NCBI GenBank assembly: GCA_024743055.1
Contig: JANSXH010000002.1
Location: 1-64,000, forward strand
Direction: 5' to 3'
Length of the DNA stretch: 64,000 nucleotides
Source: Pseudomonadota bacterium
GTDB taxonomy: Bacteria > Pseudomonadota > Alphaproteobacteria > Sneathiellales > Sneathiellaceae
A program made the translations under genes and the position numbers. Below, one piece after another: positions 32,624-41,260 of this stretch (position 1 is the first letter of the stretch; each line of letters begins with the position of its first letter). The notes below the pieces were generated by a model. That model was given only the letters and a program-made list of their open reading frames with translations. It was not told the origin of the DNA and did not search any database.

Positions 32624-35116
32624 CTAGCGGCTCATCACTTCCTTGACCTTGCCGGCGATCTCTTTCAGGGAGAACGGTTTAGGCAGGAAGTCGATTTTAC
32701 TGACATCGAAATCCAGATCTTTGCGGAAGGCATCCTCGGCATAGCCGGAAATAAAGATCACTTTCATATCCGGTTTTTCCGCCAGAACATTTTTAACCAA
32801 AGTCGGTCCGTCCATGATTGGCATCACCACATCAGTGATCAGGAGATCAATCTCTCCATCATGCTCAGAAGCGACTTCCAGCGCGGATTCGCCGCTATCC
32901 GCCTGCAGAACCGTATAACCCTTATTCTGCAAGGCCCGGGCGGCAAACAGCCGTACCGGGTCTTCATCTTCCACCAGCAGAACGGTTCCCTTGCCGGTCA
33001 AATCCCGATGGTCCTGCTGCGGGGTGGCTTCCTCAACATCGCCAGTCTCGGCCGCTTCCATGTAGCGAGGGAGGTAGATGCTGAATGTTGTTCCGGATTC
33101 CTTGTTATTCTCTACAAAAATAAATCCACCCGTCTGTTTGATGATGCCGTAGACAGTACTGAGTCCGAGACCCGTTCCCTCACCCACTTTTTTGGTGGTG
33201 AAAAACGGATCGAATATTTTCGCAATCACTTCATCAGGGATTCCGGTACCGGTGTCAGAGACCTCAACCAGCACATAGTCTCCTATGGGGATAAGCTCGT
33301 TATACTCTTTGCCTCTTTCTGTGATGGTCAGGTTCTTGGTCTCGAAAGTCAGGATACCGTCGCCTGACATGGCATCACGGGCATTGACGGCGAGATTGAT
33401 GATCACCTGTTCAAATTGTCCGCGGTCAACAGTGACAAGCCATAAATCACGGGCATGATTGATTTTGAGCTGAATGGCCTCTCCGATCAGTCGGCGAAGC
33501 AGGTTGGACAGCTCCGCCAGCACATCGGTAAGGTCCGTGACTTCCGGGCGCAAAGTCTGCTGCCGGGAAAAGGCGAGAAGCTGACGGACCAGCCCGGCGG
33601 CCCGATTGGCATTCTGCTTGATCTGGGTAATATCGGAATAGGACGTATCCCCAACCTGATGGCGCAACAGGAGCAGATCACAAAAACCGATCATAGCCGT
33701 CAGCAGATTGTTAAAGTCATGGGCAATACCCCCCGCCAGTTGGCCAACGGCCTGCATTTTCTGACTCTGGGCAAACTGAACCTCAAGGTTCCGCTGAATG
33801 GAGGTATCGAGAACATGTACCAGGAAACGCCCGGAGTTTTCGTCACTGCCGGAAATTGCACTGATATAAAAATTCGCGGCCCGTTCCGCCCCGCCGCTCA
33901 ATCGAACTTCCACCGGTGTCGAGGTGGCATTGCTGGCCGACGCTTCTTCCAGTTTTTGGGTCAGAAAAGGGCGATCCTCTGGCTGGATCAGCTCCGAGAC
34001 ATGACGCCCCACTGTGTTATTGATAACGGTTTCAGTCAGGACACGAAACGCCGGATTCCCTTCGACAACAAGACCTTCTGAATCCAGAAGGACGATCCCA
34101 ATGGGCGCAGCCTCAAAGAACCGCCTAAAATGCAGCTCCGCACTGGCCACCCGCTCCCGCCATTCCTGTTCCTGTAGCAATTCCCGAACAACGGAACGGG
34201 AGCCAAGAATATCTCCGGCCTCATCGCGTATAATGGTCTGGGTAATATGCACGGGTAAGACAGTGCCATCGCGTCGCTTAAGATCCATCTCTCCTTGAAA
34301 CAAAGGACCCGCTGCTGCCATGCTCTCCATGAAGTCAAGCTGTCCGTCATTCTTCTTAATGGCCAGATCAGAAAAGGCCATATGGCTGTTGTTGAGTTCA
34401 TCCTGATGATAGCCGAGCCAGTCGGAGAAGATCCGATTGACGAACTGGATCTTGCCCTCACCATCCAGAGAATAGAAACCCACCGGCGCATTGTTAAAAT
34501 ACTCAGAGAGTTTCTCACGCTCAATCCGCTCATCTTCTTCCTGCCGATGCTGGCGGGTGGTTTCCGTCACATACCAGATAATACTGTCCGGCAAGGCCTC
34601 AATGGAATGGGCCAGGATTGAGAGCCAACGCCCGGTATCTGTCTTTATTTCCAATCGGGGGCCAGAATAGCCCTCATAGACCGAAGTTTTGAGAAGGCGT
34701 TTGATCTTGGCAGATGAATCCGGATCATCAGCAAAAACCTGCTCCAGTGTTTTTGACGGCCCACGCATGGGCAAATCAAGCAGTTGCTCATAAGGCCGGT
34801 TGCAGGTAACGAACTTGCCGTCTTTCGTCGTAATCAATCGCCCCTCAGGGCTCGTAGAGATGACATCGGACATGAGATCGAGATTGCCACTGGCCGCCCG
34901 CCGTAGTCCGTGGAATATCAAATACCACAAACCCAGACCCATTGCGCCGATAACCATGGCACTTAAAATCACCAGATTGAATGGACCAATTTCACGCCCC
35001 AGCAAAGCAGAGATGACGATCAGGGCTGCGACCAGGAAAAAGGCGGCGGCCAACTGGCGGGCATCAAGACCGACGGAAAATTTGCGATTTTGCGGACGTT
35101 TGGTTCTGTGCTTCAC
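32624..35116 (-). CDS. cckA: Cell-cycle hybrid histidine kinase CckA
   Basis: An 830-residue hybrid kinase matching CckA of alphaproteobacteria: two N-terminal membrane helices ([18 protein letters not shown] and [18 protein letters not shown]), several PAS domains (about 85-430), a HisKA with phosphoacceptor His466 in [11 protein letters not shown], ATPase motifs DTGTGIP and [12 protein letters not shown], and a receiver with phosphorylatable Asp762 in [13 protein letters not shown]. CckA feeds phosphate through ChpT to CtrA, and in many members of the class sits next to flhB as here (11 nt downstream of its stop). The number of PAS domains is greater than in Caulobacter CckA. Confidence 0.9.
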   Translation of the reverse strand: MKHRTKRPQNRKFSVGLDARQLAAAFFLVAALIVISALLGREIGPFNLVILSAMVIGAMGLGLWYLIFHGLRRAASGNLDLMSDVISTSPEGRLITTKDGKFVTCNRPYEQLLDLPMRGPSKTLEQVFADDPDSSAKIKRLLKTSVYEGYSGPRLEIKTDTGRWLSILAHSIEALPDSIIWYVTETTRQHRQEEDERIEREKLSEYFNNAPVGFYSLDGEGKIQFVNRIFSDWLGYHQDELNNSHMAFSDLAIKKNDGQLDFMESMAAAGPLFQGEMDLKRRDGTVLPVHITQTIIRDEAGDILGSRSVVRELLQEQEWRERVASAELHFRRFFEAAPIGIVLLDSEGLVVEGNPAFRVLTETVINNTVGRHVSELIQPEDRPFLTQKLEEASASNATSTPVEVRLSGGAERAANFYISAISGSDENSGRFLVHVLDTSIQRNLEVQFAQSQKMQAVGQLAGGIAHDFNNLLTAMIGFCDLLLLRHQVGDTSYSDITQIKQNANRAAGLVRQLLAFSRQQTLRPEVTDLTDVLAELSNLLRRLIGEAIQLKINHARDLWLVTVDRGQFEQVIINLAVNARDAMSGDGILTFETKNLTITERGKEYNELIPIGDYVLVEVSDTGTGIPDEVIAKIFDPFFTTKKVGEGTGLGLSTVYGIIKQTGGFIFVENNKESGTTFSIYLPRYMEAAETGDVEEATPQQDHRDLTGKGTVLLVEDEDPVRLFAARALQNKGYTVLQADSGESALEVASEHDGEIDLLITDVVMPIMDGPTLVKNVLAEKPDMKVIFISGYAEDAFRKDLDFDVSKIDFLPKPFSLKEIAGKVKEVMSR

Positions 35117-35127
35117 GCTCGGCCTGC

Positions 35128-36204
35128 TTAATTCTTACGTTTGTTCTTGTTAAGACGCATAACATATCCGATCACTTCTGCAACGGCTTTGAAATGCTCA
35201 TAGGGGATTTCATCGTCCAGCTCGCAGGCTTTGTGCAGGGCTCGGGCCAGCGGCGGGTTTTCGACGATCGGGACTTCATTCTCATTCGCGATTTCCCGCA
35301 TCTTGAGGGCGATACTATCCTGACCCTTGGCAACGACTACCGGCGCCCGTTCATCCTCAGGGCTGTATTTCAACGCAACGGCAAAATGGGTCGGGTTCGT
35401 AATCACTACATCGGCCTCAGGTACGGCCTGCATCATGCGCCGACGGGAACGCTCCATACGGATAGCCCGGAGGCGCGCCTTGATCATCGGATCGCCTTCG
35501 GTCTGTTTGTTCTCGTCCTTGACCTCCTGCTTGGTCATGCGCTGCTCTTTGTTGAAGTTATAGCGCTGATACATGAAGTCGAGGCCGGCAATCACGCTCA
35601 TTACAGCGACCACACCTGCAAGCAACAACAGGGATTGCTCCTGGATCAGTTCCAGCACTTGCAATACGTCAAAGGCAACCACATCGGGAAGCTGTCGCAT
35701 ACTCGGCAGGACGAATAGAAATGCCACGCTGGCGACCAGGGTCAGCTTGAAAATGCCTTTTAAGAACTCGACAAAGGATTTTAGGGAAAACAGCCGCTTG
35801 GTCCCCTTCAATAGGGAGATCTTTTCCCATTTTGGCTTGATCCGATCTGCCGAGAGGACAGGCTTATGCTGGATCAGATTACCGACCAGACCGGCAATCA
35901 TCAGGGTGCCAAGGGCCGGCGCCACGACATAGATCACTTCCCAGCCCAATTCCCCAAACAAATTACCGAGATTGTACTGATCGAAGGGGATGGCATGGGG
36001 CCGCTCAATAAATTTCAGGAGGTCAAAGGTAAGGGTGTTCCCCAGTCCGGCTATAAAGATCATCACGACAAGGGTGATGCCTATAGTCATGAACCAGTGG
36101 CCGACTTCCTGGGATTTCGGAACCTGGCCCTTCTTAAACGCATCTTCAAGTTTCTTGGGCGTCGGTTCCTCGGTCTTTTGGGCTTCGTCCTTATCGTCAG
36201 CCAT
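35128..36204 (-). CDS. flhB: Flagellar export switch protein FlhB
   Basis: A 358-residue inner-membrane component of the flagellar type III export gate that switches substrate specificity. Four N-terminal membrane helices follow DEAQKTEEPTPKKLEDAFKK (the usual FlhB opening), and the autocleavage site NPTH is at residues 270-273 (ITNPTHFAVALKY). A C-terminal domain continues to the NKNKRKN basic tail. It begins 6 nt after FliR and precedes cckA. A second, FlhB-like C-terminal fragment is encoded at 39554. Confidence 0.97.
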   Translation of the reverse strand: MADDKDEAQKTEEPTPKKLEDAFKKGQVPKSQEVGHWFMTIGITLVVMIFIAGLGNTLTFDLLKFIERPHAIPFDQYNLGNLFGELGWEVIYVVAPALGTLMIAGLVGNLIQHKPVLSADRIKPKWEKISLLKGTKRLFSLKSFVEFLKGIFKLTLVASVAFLFVLPSMRQLPDVVAFDVLQVLELIQEQSLLLLAGVVAVMSVIAGLDFMYQRYNFNKEQRMTKQEVKDENKQTEGDPMIKARLRAIRMERSRRRMMQAVPEADVVITNPTHFAVALKYSPEDERAPVVVAKGQDSIALKMREIANENEVPIVENPPLARALHKACELDDEIPYEHFKAVAEVIGYVMRLNKNKRKN

Positions 36205-36210
36205 CTGCCT

Positions 36211-36972
36211 CTATTCCCCCAGAAAACGCATCAGCGCTGCCTCATAATAGCCGATAAACCACATCATGCCTGCCCCGATCGTTAATGCCAGAATGGCAAA
36301 GGACAGGACAATTTGCAGGGGCATGGCAACGAAGAAGATTTGTACCTGCGGCATAAGCCGGTTTATCAAACCAACCCCGATATAGAAAGTCAAACCGAAA
36401 ACGAGAAACGGTGCGCCGATCTGAAACCCTAACTTGAAGGACGTCTGCACATAGTCCGAGACCAGCATGCTGATGTCACCAAGCGGCGGGATCATGCCCG
36501 CAGGGAACAGATCGTAGCTCGCAAAAGTTCCCTGCAAAAACAGGAAATGCATGTCAGTAACGAAGATCATCGTGATCCCCATCAAGGTCAGAAACGTACT
36601 GGTAATGGCCCCCTGTGTGCCCTGCCCCGGATCAAAAAACATGGCCGCGGCAAGACCAGACTGCTGGGCGATAATGGTACCGGCGACATGCAGGCTGCTC
36701 ATCAGCAATCTCAGAACCCCACCAATAACCAAGCCAATAAGGACTTCCGTAACCAGTAAAATGGTCAGTTCCATCGGTGTGGCGGGTTCCGGCGGCAAGC
36801 GATCCGCGACAAACTGCGTCACCAGAAAACTGACAGCCAGAGCGATGGAAAGACGTACCCGTGGAGAGACGAAATTCTCGCCAATCCCTGGCACAACCAT
36901 GAAGGCCGCGCCAAGACGCGTAAAGACCAGCAGGAAGGCGAAGATATTAACTGTCAGGTACTCTTCAAGCAT
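36211..36972 (-). CDS. fliR: Flagellar biosynthetic protein FliR
   Basis: A 253-residue polytopic export-gate protein, six predicted helices, with family segments FLLVFTRLGAAFMVVPGIGE (about 13-32), RVRLSIALAVSFLVT, and LQLALPVL-like region replaced by FQIGAPFLVFGLTFYIGVGL. It sits between fliQ (14-nt gap) and flhB (6-nt gap) in the conserved order. Length is normal for the family. Confidence 0.95.
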   Translation of the reverse strand: MLEEYLTVNIFAFLLVFTRLGAAFMVVPGIGENFVSPRVRLSIALAVSFLVTQFVADRLPPEPATPMELTILLVTEVLIGLVIGGVLRLLMSSLHVAGTIIAQQSGLAAAMFFDPGQGTQGAITSTFLTLMGITMIFVTDMHFLFLQGTFASYDLFPAGMIPPLGDISMLVSDYVQTSFKLGFQIGAPFLVFGLTFYIGVGLINRLMPQVQIFFVAMPLQIVLSFAILALTIGAGMMWFIGYYEAALMRFLGE

Positions 36973-36986
36973 CTACGTCTGATCCT

Positions 36987-37250
36987 TCACAGGGACGTAA
37001 TACGCTGGGATATTTGCTCCATCAGCCCGATCATCTGGGACAGCATGAAAGGCAGAAAGATAATCAGGGAGACAAAAATCGCCAGGATTTTTGGCACAAA
37101 TGCCAAGGTCATTTCCTGAACCTGGGTCAGGGCCTGGATCAAAGCGACCACCAGGCCGACCAACAACGCGACCACCATGACGGGAGAAGCCACCGCAAGC
37201 AATACCCAGATTGCTTCCCGTGCCACGTCGACGACGTCTGTTGGTGTCAT
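36987..37250 (-). CDS. fliQ: Flagellar biosynthetic protein FliQ
   Basis: An 87-residue two-helix export-gate protein, normal size. It shows VDVAREAIWVLLAVASPVMV (about 7-26), GLVVALIQALTQVQEMTLAF (about 32-51), and the typical ending LPFMLSQMIGLMEQI. Follows fliE by 35 nt and precedes fliR, as in other alphaproteobacteria. Confidence 0.95.
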   Translation of the reverse strand: MTPTDVVDVAREAIWVLLAVASPVMVVALLVGLVVALIQALTQVQEMTLAFVPKILAIFVSLIIFLPFMLSQMIGLMEQISQRITSL

Positions 37251-37285
37251 GATTGGTTTCCTGTGCTGTAAATACGAACTACAGC

Positions 37286-37615
37286 CTAGATTGGCATTTT
37301 TATGATGTCTTGATAAGCCTGAATTACCCGGTCGCGCACGGCAACTACGGTTTCAAGCGTTGCTTCGGCATTACTGACCGCAGTAACGATGTCCGCTAGG
37401 CCGGCATTTCCTGTGACCGCGTCGAGGCTGACCTGTTCTGCAGCTACTCCGCTTTCAATGGCACCCCCACCTGCTTCGGCCAGCATTTCAGAGAAACTTG
37501 GGCCGGTTGTGACTTCATCGACACCTACTGTTGTTCCGGCGCCTTTCCCCTCTGCCCCGTTTGTCAGGGCTTTTGAATAGGCCTGTGCCGCCGTCAAGGC
37601 GCTTGTATCAACCAT
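37286..37615 (-). CDS. fliE: Flagellar hook-basal body complex protein FliE
   Basis: A 109-residue rod-MS ring junction protein. The C-terminal half holds the FliE pattern: SFSEMLAEAGGGAIESG, then VTAVSNAEATLETVVAVRDR and VIQAYQDIIKMPI, the usual final sequence V-x-A-Y-Q-E-I-x-x-M. It lies 16 nt after flgC. The Gly/Thr-rich N-terminus is variable in this family. Confidence 0.95.
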   Translation of the reverse strand: MVDTSALTAAQAYSKALTNGAEGKGAGTTVGVDEVTTGPSFSEMLAEAGGGAIESGVAAEQVSLDAVTGNAGLADIVTAVSNAEATLETVVAVRDRVIQAYQDIIKMPI

Positions 37616-37631
37616 TTGTCTCTACCTTCTC

Positions 37632-38042
37632 TTAAGAGCGGAGGATGTCCAAGGTCCGCATGATCATTTTCTTGGAAGCGTCAATTACTCCAAGGTTCGC
37701 CTGATAGGAGCGCTGTGTTTCCTTCATGTCCATGATTTCCACCAGGGAATTGACGTTCGGCACCTTGATATAACCGTCTTCATTGGCCGCCGGATGGCTC
37801 GGATTATACTTGAGATCGAACTCGCCTCTATCCTCGGAGATCTTTCCGACCGCCACCTTGGTGATGCCCTGCTCACGATCCAGAACATTCTTGAAAGACA
37901 AAGTCTTGCGGCGATAGGGATCCTCTTCTGCCGTCCGTCCGACAGAATCCTTATTAGCAAGGTTCTCAGAGATGACCCGCATCCGCTGGCCCTGGGCATT
38001 CATGCCGGAGGCCGATACTTCCATTGTCTTAAGTAAATCCAT
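37632..38042 (-). CDS. flgC: Flagellar basal-body rod protein FlgC
   Basis: A 136-residue proximal rod protein: MEVSASGMNAQGQRMRVISENLANKDS (N-terminal rod motif, cut here to MNAQGQRMRVISENLA for residues 13-28) and the C-terminal MDMKETQRSYQANLGVIDAS and KKMIMRTLDILRS, normal for FlgC. It follows flgB by 27 nt. The unusually variant gene at 42189 is a divergent relative. Confidence 0.95.
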   Translation of the reverse strand: MDLLKTMEVSASGMNAQGQRMRVISENLANKDSVGRTAEEDPYRRKTLSFKNVLDREQGITKVAVGKISEDRGEFDLKYNPSHPAANEDGYIKVPNVNSLVEIMDMKETQRSYQANLGVIDASKKMIMRTLDILRS

Positions 38043-38069
38043 TCTCGTCTTTACCCCGCTTGTTTATGC

Positions 38070-38471
38070 CTATCGGCGTCCCAGGGCTGTTTTCAACATC
38101 CCCAGATTTTTCTTGTACAAAGACGTTGTCAATTCATATTGAATCTGCGTCTCTGCCACTTTCATCATTTCCTGCTCCAGGTTCACCGCATTGCCTGTTG
38201 GCGTGACCTCGGTGACGTCCCGGCTAACCAGAGTCTCGTATTTTTCAATCTCATCCACATGAATATGCTTGGTATTCGTGCGGTTTATGCGAACGCTTTT
38301 ATCTTCCGGCTCCGCAATCATTTGTCGGAATTCCAAAGGCTTTAGGTCCTTTGCTCGGTAATTAGGCGTATCTGAATTAGCGACATTCTGCGACAATACT
38401 TTCTGCCGCGCAGTCAGCCATTTCATGCGCTCGGTCAAGGCCGCGAAAAGTGGAATTTTCTCCAAATTCAT
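38070..38471 (-). CDS. flgB: Flagellar basal-body rod protein FlgB
   Basis: A 133-residue proximal rod protein: MKWLTARQKVLSQNVANSDT (residues about 16-35), PNYRAKDLKPLEF and the C-terminal AETQIQYELTTSLYKKNLGM with LKTALGRR. It is the first gene of the flgB-flgC-fliE-fliQ-fliR-flhB-cckA unit. A CtrA-like box lies about 55-70 nt upstream of its start. Confidence 0.95.
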   Translation of the reverse strand: MNLEKIPLFAALTERMKWLTARQKVLSQNVANSDTPNYRAKDLKPLEFRQMIAEPEDKSVRINRTNTKHIHVDEIEKYETLVSRDVTEVTPTGNAVNLEQEMMKVAETQIQYELTTSLYKKNLGMLKTALGRR

Positions 38472-38524
38472 ATGTGAATCGCTTCCGATTACGGTTTTTC
38501 CTAACTCTAGCCTAGGGATTGATC

Positions 38525-38540
38525 GTTAATAATCTGTAAA
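38525..38540 (-). promoter_or_regulatory. CtrA-like box upstream of flgB
   Basis: On the minus strand the sequence is TTTA-CAGATTA-TTAAC, one mismatch from the CtrA consensus TTAA-N7-TTAAC. It lies 54-69 nt upstream of the flgB start, a plausible activator position. A comparable box precedes the forward flagellar unit. Confidence 0.4.
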
Positions 38541-38556
38541 GGCAGGGGATAAACGC

Positions 38557-38586
38557 AAAAAAAACGCCCCCGAAAACGGAGGCGTT
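38557..38586 (-). terminator. Rho-independent terminator of the DJ-1-like gene
   Basis: Read on the minus strand: AACGCCTCCG, loop TTTT, CGGGGGCGTT, with one T/G wobble in the 10-nt stem, followed by six T. It begins 28 nt after the stop of the DJ-1-like gene and ends transcription before the flgB promoter region. Confidence 0.85.
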
Positions 38587-38613
38587 GGCTGGTTCAGAAT
38601 GTAACGTGGAAGC

Positions 38614-39183
38614 TTAAGCGGCTTCCCAGGCTTCCGGCTCATATTTCAGAACACATTCCACAAAGCGCTCGATCATCGGTTCAATCGCTTCTCTGGTGGT
38701 TACCAGCATATCATCCACATGCAGGTCCGTGTCGATCAGACTAGCACCCTTAGCACTGACATCTTCCGAAACGTCCTCAGTTACTGTCACCGCACGATCT
38801 TCAAGCAACGAAGCTTCAGCCAAAATCTTTGGGGCATCTTCGATTAGAGCAACGGGCTTGTTGTCTTCCATAAATCCGCGCATGAAGCGGGCTGTCTGCG
38901 GATCTGAAATCAAACGGCTGACATGGCGGGATCCACCCGGAATGACAACCGCATCGAAATGATGAGACATTGAAGTTGAAAGATGAGCATTTGCCGGAAA
39001 GAAGTGCCCCCATCCATTCCCATGCCAGCTGTTCACCACACCTTTTTCAGGGGACACGATTTTTACTTCCGCGCCCGTGGTAACTAGCTTTTTGTGCAGG
39101 CTGGTCATGTGGGACTCTTCAAATCCATTGGCAACCAGAATGGCAACTTTCTTGCCGTTCAGCGCATTTTCCAATTCACTCAT
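38614..39183 (-). CDS. DJ-1/PfpI family protein without the catalytic cysteine
   Basis: A 189-residue DJ-1/PfpI-fold protein: VAILVANGFEESHM (about 13-26, Glu in the usual GFEE), VKIVSPEKGVV, FDAVVIPGGSRHVSRL and DDMLVTTREAI near the end. The nucleophile elbow reads ALIEDAPKIL, so the position of Cys in A-I-C-H-G-P is Glu; no other Cys lies there. Protease, glyoxalase or deglycase chemistry of the Cys type is therefore not expected. It lies between the two divergent flagellar units and has its own terminator. Confidence 0.8.
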   Translation of the reverse strand: MSELENALNGKKVAILVANGFEESHMTSLHKKLVTTGAEVKIVSPEKGVVNSWHGNGWGHFFPANAHLSTSMSHHFDAVVIPGGSRHVSRLISDPQTARFMRGFMEDNKPVALIEDAPKILAEASLLEDRAVTVTEDVSEDVSAKGASLIDTDLHVDDMLVTTREAIEPMIERFVECVLKYEPEAWEAA

Positions 39184-39553
39184 ATATTTTTTTCCTTTCC
39201 TACCAACTCAAACGATAAACGCGAGTAAGGGATTTTTGAATGACAGGCATTCAAACTGACGACGGCACCCTTTTTCATCTCGAGCGCCTGATCTGCCGCA
39301 AGGGCGTACATAAAATTCAATTGTGCAAATGGGGTGAAAACCCCGGCAGTTTTAATTGCAATTCGCTAGCGTCTCTCACTGGGGTGAGTCATTGCCAGCC
39401 AGCGATCGGGAACATAATCCTTCACTAAAGGAGTTGCAAGGATGTTTTTAAAATCTTTTTGAAGACGGTGACGGAAGTCGGATACCCGGCAAATTTTTCC
39501 TATGGTAAACAAATATTAACCATACGAAGGCACACTCCAAAAACAGAATAATT
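39184..39553. other. Regulatory spacer upstream of the forward flagellar unit
   Basis: About 370 nt without a convincing gene; a 62-codon frame at 39240 lacks a ribosome site and a sensible composition. It contains a CtrA-like box at 39505-39523 and is likely to hold the promoter of the flhX-like to fliP unit and that of the DJ-1-like gene. Confidence 0.5.
39505..39523 (+). promoter_or_regulatory. CtrA-like box upstream of the flhB-like gene
   Basis: GTAA-ACAAATA-TTAACCAT fits TTAA-N7-TTAACC with one mismatch and ends with TTAACCAT, a half-site typical of CtrA sites in the class. It lies 31-49 nt upstream of the first gene of the forward flagellar unit. Confidence 0.4.
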
Positions 39554-39892
39554 TTGGGATGGGCTTTCATCTTGGCCAATAGTAACGAAGAAAACACAAG
39601 TAAAAACAGTGAGGCAATCGCTGTTGCCCTGACTCATGACAAAAGCTCCGCCAGTGTTCCAGTAATAAAAGCCACTGGAAAAGGGGAATTTGCTGAGCAA
39701 ATCTTGCAATTGGCCTTTGATCATGGTGTAAAGGTTCGCGAAGACGCGGACCTTGCCCAGATCTTATCGGAAGTTGATGTCGACTGCCCCATTCCACTCG
39801 AAGCGTTTGCGGCTGTTTCTGAAATTCTGTCTTATCTGTACAAGAGCCAGAATGAGTTACAGCCTGAGTTGAGTTTTGGTGATGAACAATAG
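39554..39892 (+). CDS. FlhB C-terminal-like protein (FlhX type)
   Basis: A 112-residue protein homologous only to the cytoplasmic C-terminal part of FlhB: ASVPVIKATGKGEFAEQILQ (about 34-53), HGVKVREDADLAQIL, and PLEAFAAVSEILSYLY. It lacks membrane helices and the NPTH site. Such 'FlhX' proteins can replace the FlhB C-terminal fragment in export switching. Only TTG starts are available (39554 or 39572), so the N-terminus is uncertain. It leads a plus-strand unit with an unknown gene, fliO and fliP, whose stop and start overlap or abut. Confidence 0.75.
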   Translation: MGWAFILANSNEENTSKNSEAIAVALTHDKSSASVPVIKATGKGEFAEQILQLAFDHGVKVREDADLAQILSEVDVDCPIPLEAFAAVSEILSYLYKSQNELQPELSFGDEQ

Positions 39893-40163
39893 TGCCACAG
39901 TGAAAACCGATATTTCCGCCTTGAGCGCAGACATCTCAAGATATCTTGCACAAACCCGCAATGGCGCGATGATTGATATCAGCGCTTTACCGGATCGGGT
40001 GGTCGAAATACACCAGCGGGTTCAGAATGCCAGCCATAATCAGCGACCGGAACTGGCCAGCCTTTTGACCCAGGTCATCGGCTCCCTTGATGAGCTTTCC
40101 AGGGAAATTCAGATCCGCCATGACAAAGTTTCCCGTGACATTGACAGTCTGGACAGCGTGTAA
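39882..40163 (+). CDS. Flagellar-cluster hypothetical protein, 93 residues
   Basis: Not recognised. A small, mostly helical protein (ISALSADISRYLAQTRNG, then LASLLTQVIGSLDELSREIQ, RHDKVSRDIDSLDSV), without membrane spans. It overlaps the flhB-like stop and abuts fliO, so it is translated as part of the flagellar unit. The pattern suggests a coiled-coil export chaperone or FliT-like helper, but this is only inference. Confidence 0.6.
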   Translation: MNNSATVKTDISALSADISRYLAQTRNGAMIDISALPDRVVEIHQRVQNASHNQRPELASLLTQVIGSLDELSREIQIRHDKVSRDIDSLDSV

Positions 40164-40466
40164 ATGGATTCCGTCCAATATCTTAAATACATTGTTGGCC
40201 TGCTTATTGTTTTAGGTCTGATCGCCCTCGTGACTTTGCTGGCTCGCAAATTCGGCATGGTTCCGAAAGTTCAACGCAAGCCAGGCAGCCCAAGCCGCTT
40301 GTCAATCTCTGATATGACGGCAATTGATGCAAAACGTCGCCTTGTGCTCATTCGCCGGGATGAAAAAGAACACTTGTTGCTTTTAGGACCTGAGCGAGAT
40401 CTGGTTGTTGAGCAGAATATCACCCCCCCTACTGATCCTGACCATATTAGTGAGACCGATAAATGA
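40164..40466 (+). CDS. fliO: Flagellar biosynthesis protein FliO
   Basis: A 100-residue single-span protein: YIVGLLIVLGLIALVTLLAR (about 9-28), then a cytoplasmic domain with AIDAKRRLVLIRRDEKEHLL and LGPERDLVVEQNI, matching FliO. Overlaps fliP by 4 nt (ATGA). The position before fliP and its architecture make the call firm even though FliO is poorly conserved. Confidence 0.85.
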   Translation: MDSVQYLKYIVGLLIVLGLIALVTLLARKFGMVPKVQRKPGSPSRLSISDMTAIDAKRRLVLIRRDEKEHLLLLGPERDLVVEQNITPPTDPDHISETDK

Positions 40467-41242
40467 GTGAGTATTTCAGGACGGCAAATTTTTGGGGGCG
40501 GGTGACGGCAGTCCTTTTGACAACATTACTCCTTCTGACGGCAGTAACGCCTGACGCTCTGGCGCAAAGCCTGTCACTGGATCTTGGGGACGATGCGGGG
40601 CCTTTGACTGGCCGTATTGTCCAGCTAGTTGTCTTAATGACGGTTTTAAGTCTGGCGCCGGCAATCCTGATCGTCACAACCTCTTTCACCCGTTTGATCG
40701 TTGTCTTGTCCCTTCTCCGAAGTGCCATGGGGGTTCAATCCACACCGCCAAATGTGGTGCTGATCTCACTGGCCTTGTTCCTGACTGCCTTCATTATGGC
40801 ACCGACTTTCGAAAGCGCCTATGAAAGCGGCATCGTACCGCTGATTAATGAAGAGATTGACGAGACTGAAGCCTTTGACAGGGCGTCCGAACCGTTCAAG
40901 ATCTTCATGCTGAAACATACGCGAGAAAAGGACATTCTGCTTTTTATGGACCTCAGTGCCGAGCAAGATGCTGCGGCTCCGGAAGAAGTCCCTCTCAAAG
41001 TGCTGGTCCCGGCCTTTGTCATCAGTGAGTTAAAGCGTGCCTTTGAAATTGGATTTTTACTCTTCGTACCGTTTGTAGTTATTGATATGGTGGTTGCCTC
41101 CATTCTGATGTCGATGGGGATGATGATGTTGCCACCGGTGATGATATCCTTGCCATTCAAACTGATTTTCTTTGTTCTGGTTGACGGCTGGAACCTTGTC
41201 GCCAAAAGCCTGGTCGAAAGTTTTGTCGGGGGCGCCAGTTAG
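40463..41242 (+). CDS. fliP: Flagellar biosynthetic protein FliP
   Basis: A 259-residue export-gate protein with an N-terminal signal peptide (VTAVLLTTLLLLTAVTPDAL, cleavage near ALAQ) and four membrane helices. Family blocks: LVVLMTVLSLAPAILIVTTS, FTRLIVVLSLLRSAMGVQS, PPNVVLISLALFLTAF and IGFLLFVPFVVIDMVVASIL. Follows fliO in overlap. In many relatives fliP is next to fliO but away from fliQR, as here. Confidence 0.96.
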   Translation: MSEYFRTANFWGRVTAVLLTTLLLLTAVTPDALAQSLSLDLGDDAGPLTGRIVQLVVLMTVLSLAPAILIVTTSFTRLIVVLSLLRSAMGVQSTPPNVVLISLALFLTAFIMAPTFESAYESGIVPLINEEIDETEAFDRASEPFKIFMLKHTREKDILLFMDLSAEQDAAAPEEVPLKVLVPAFVISELKRAFEIGFLLFVPFVVIDMVVASILMSMGMMMLPPVMISLPFKLIFFVLVDGWNLVAKSLVESFVGGAS

Positions 41243-41260
41243 ATAAAGAGACTAAGTGCC

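Noticed and set aside
39240..39428. 62-codon plus-strand frame in the flagellar spacer
   Set aside because: No ribosome site, no domain, unusual composition; likely chance.
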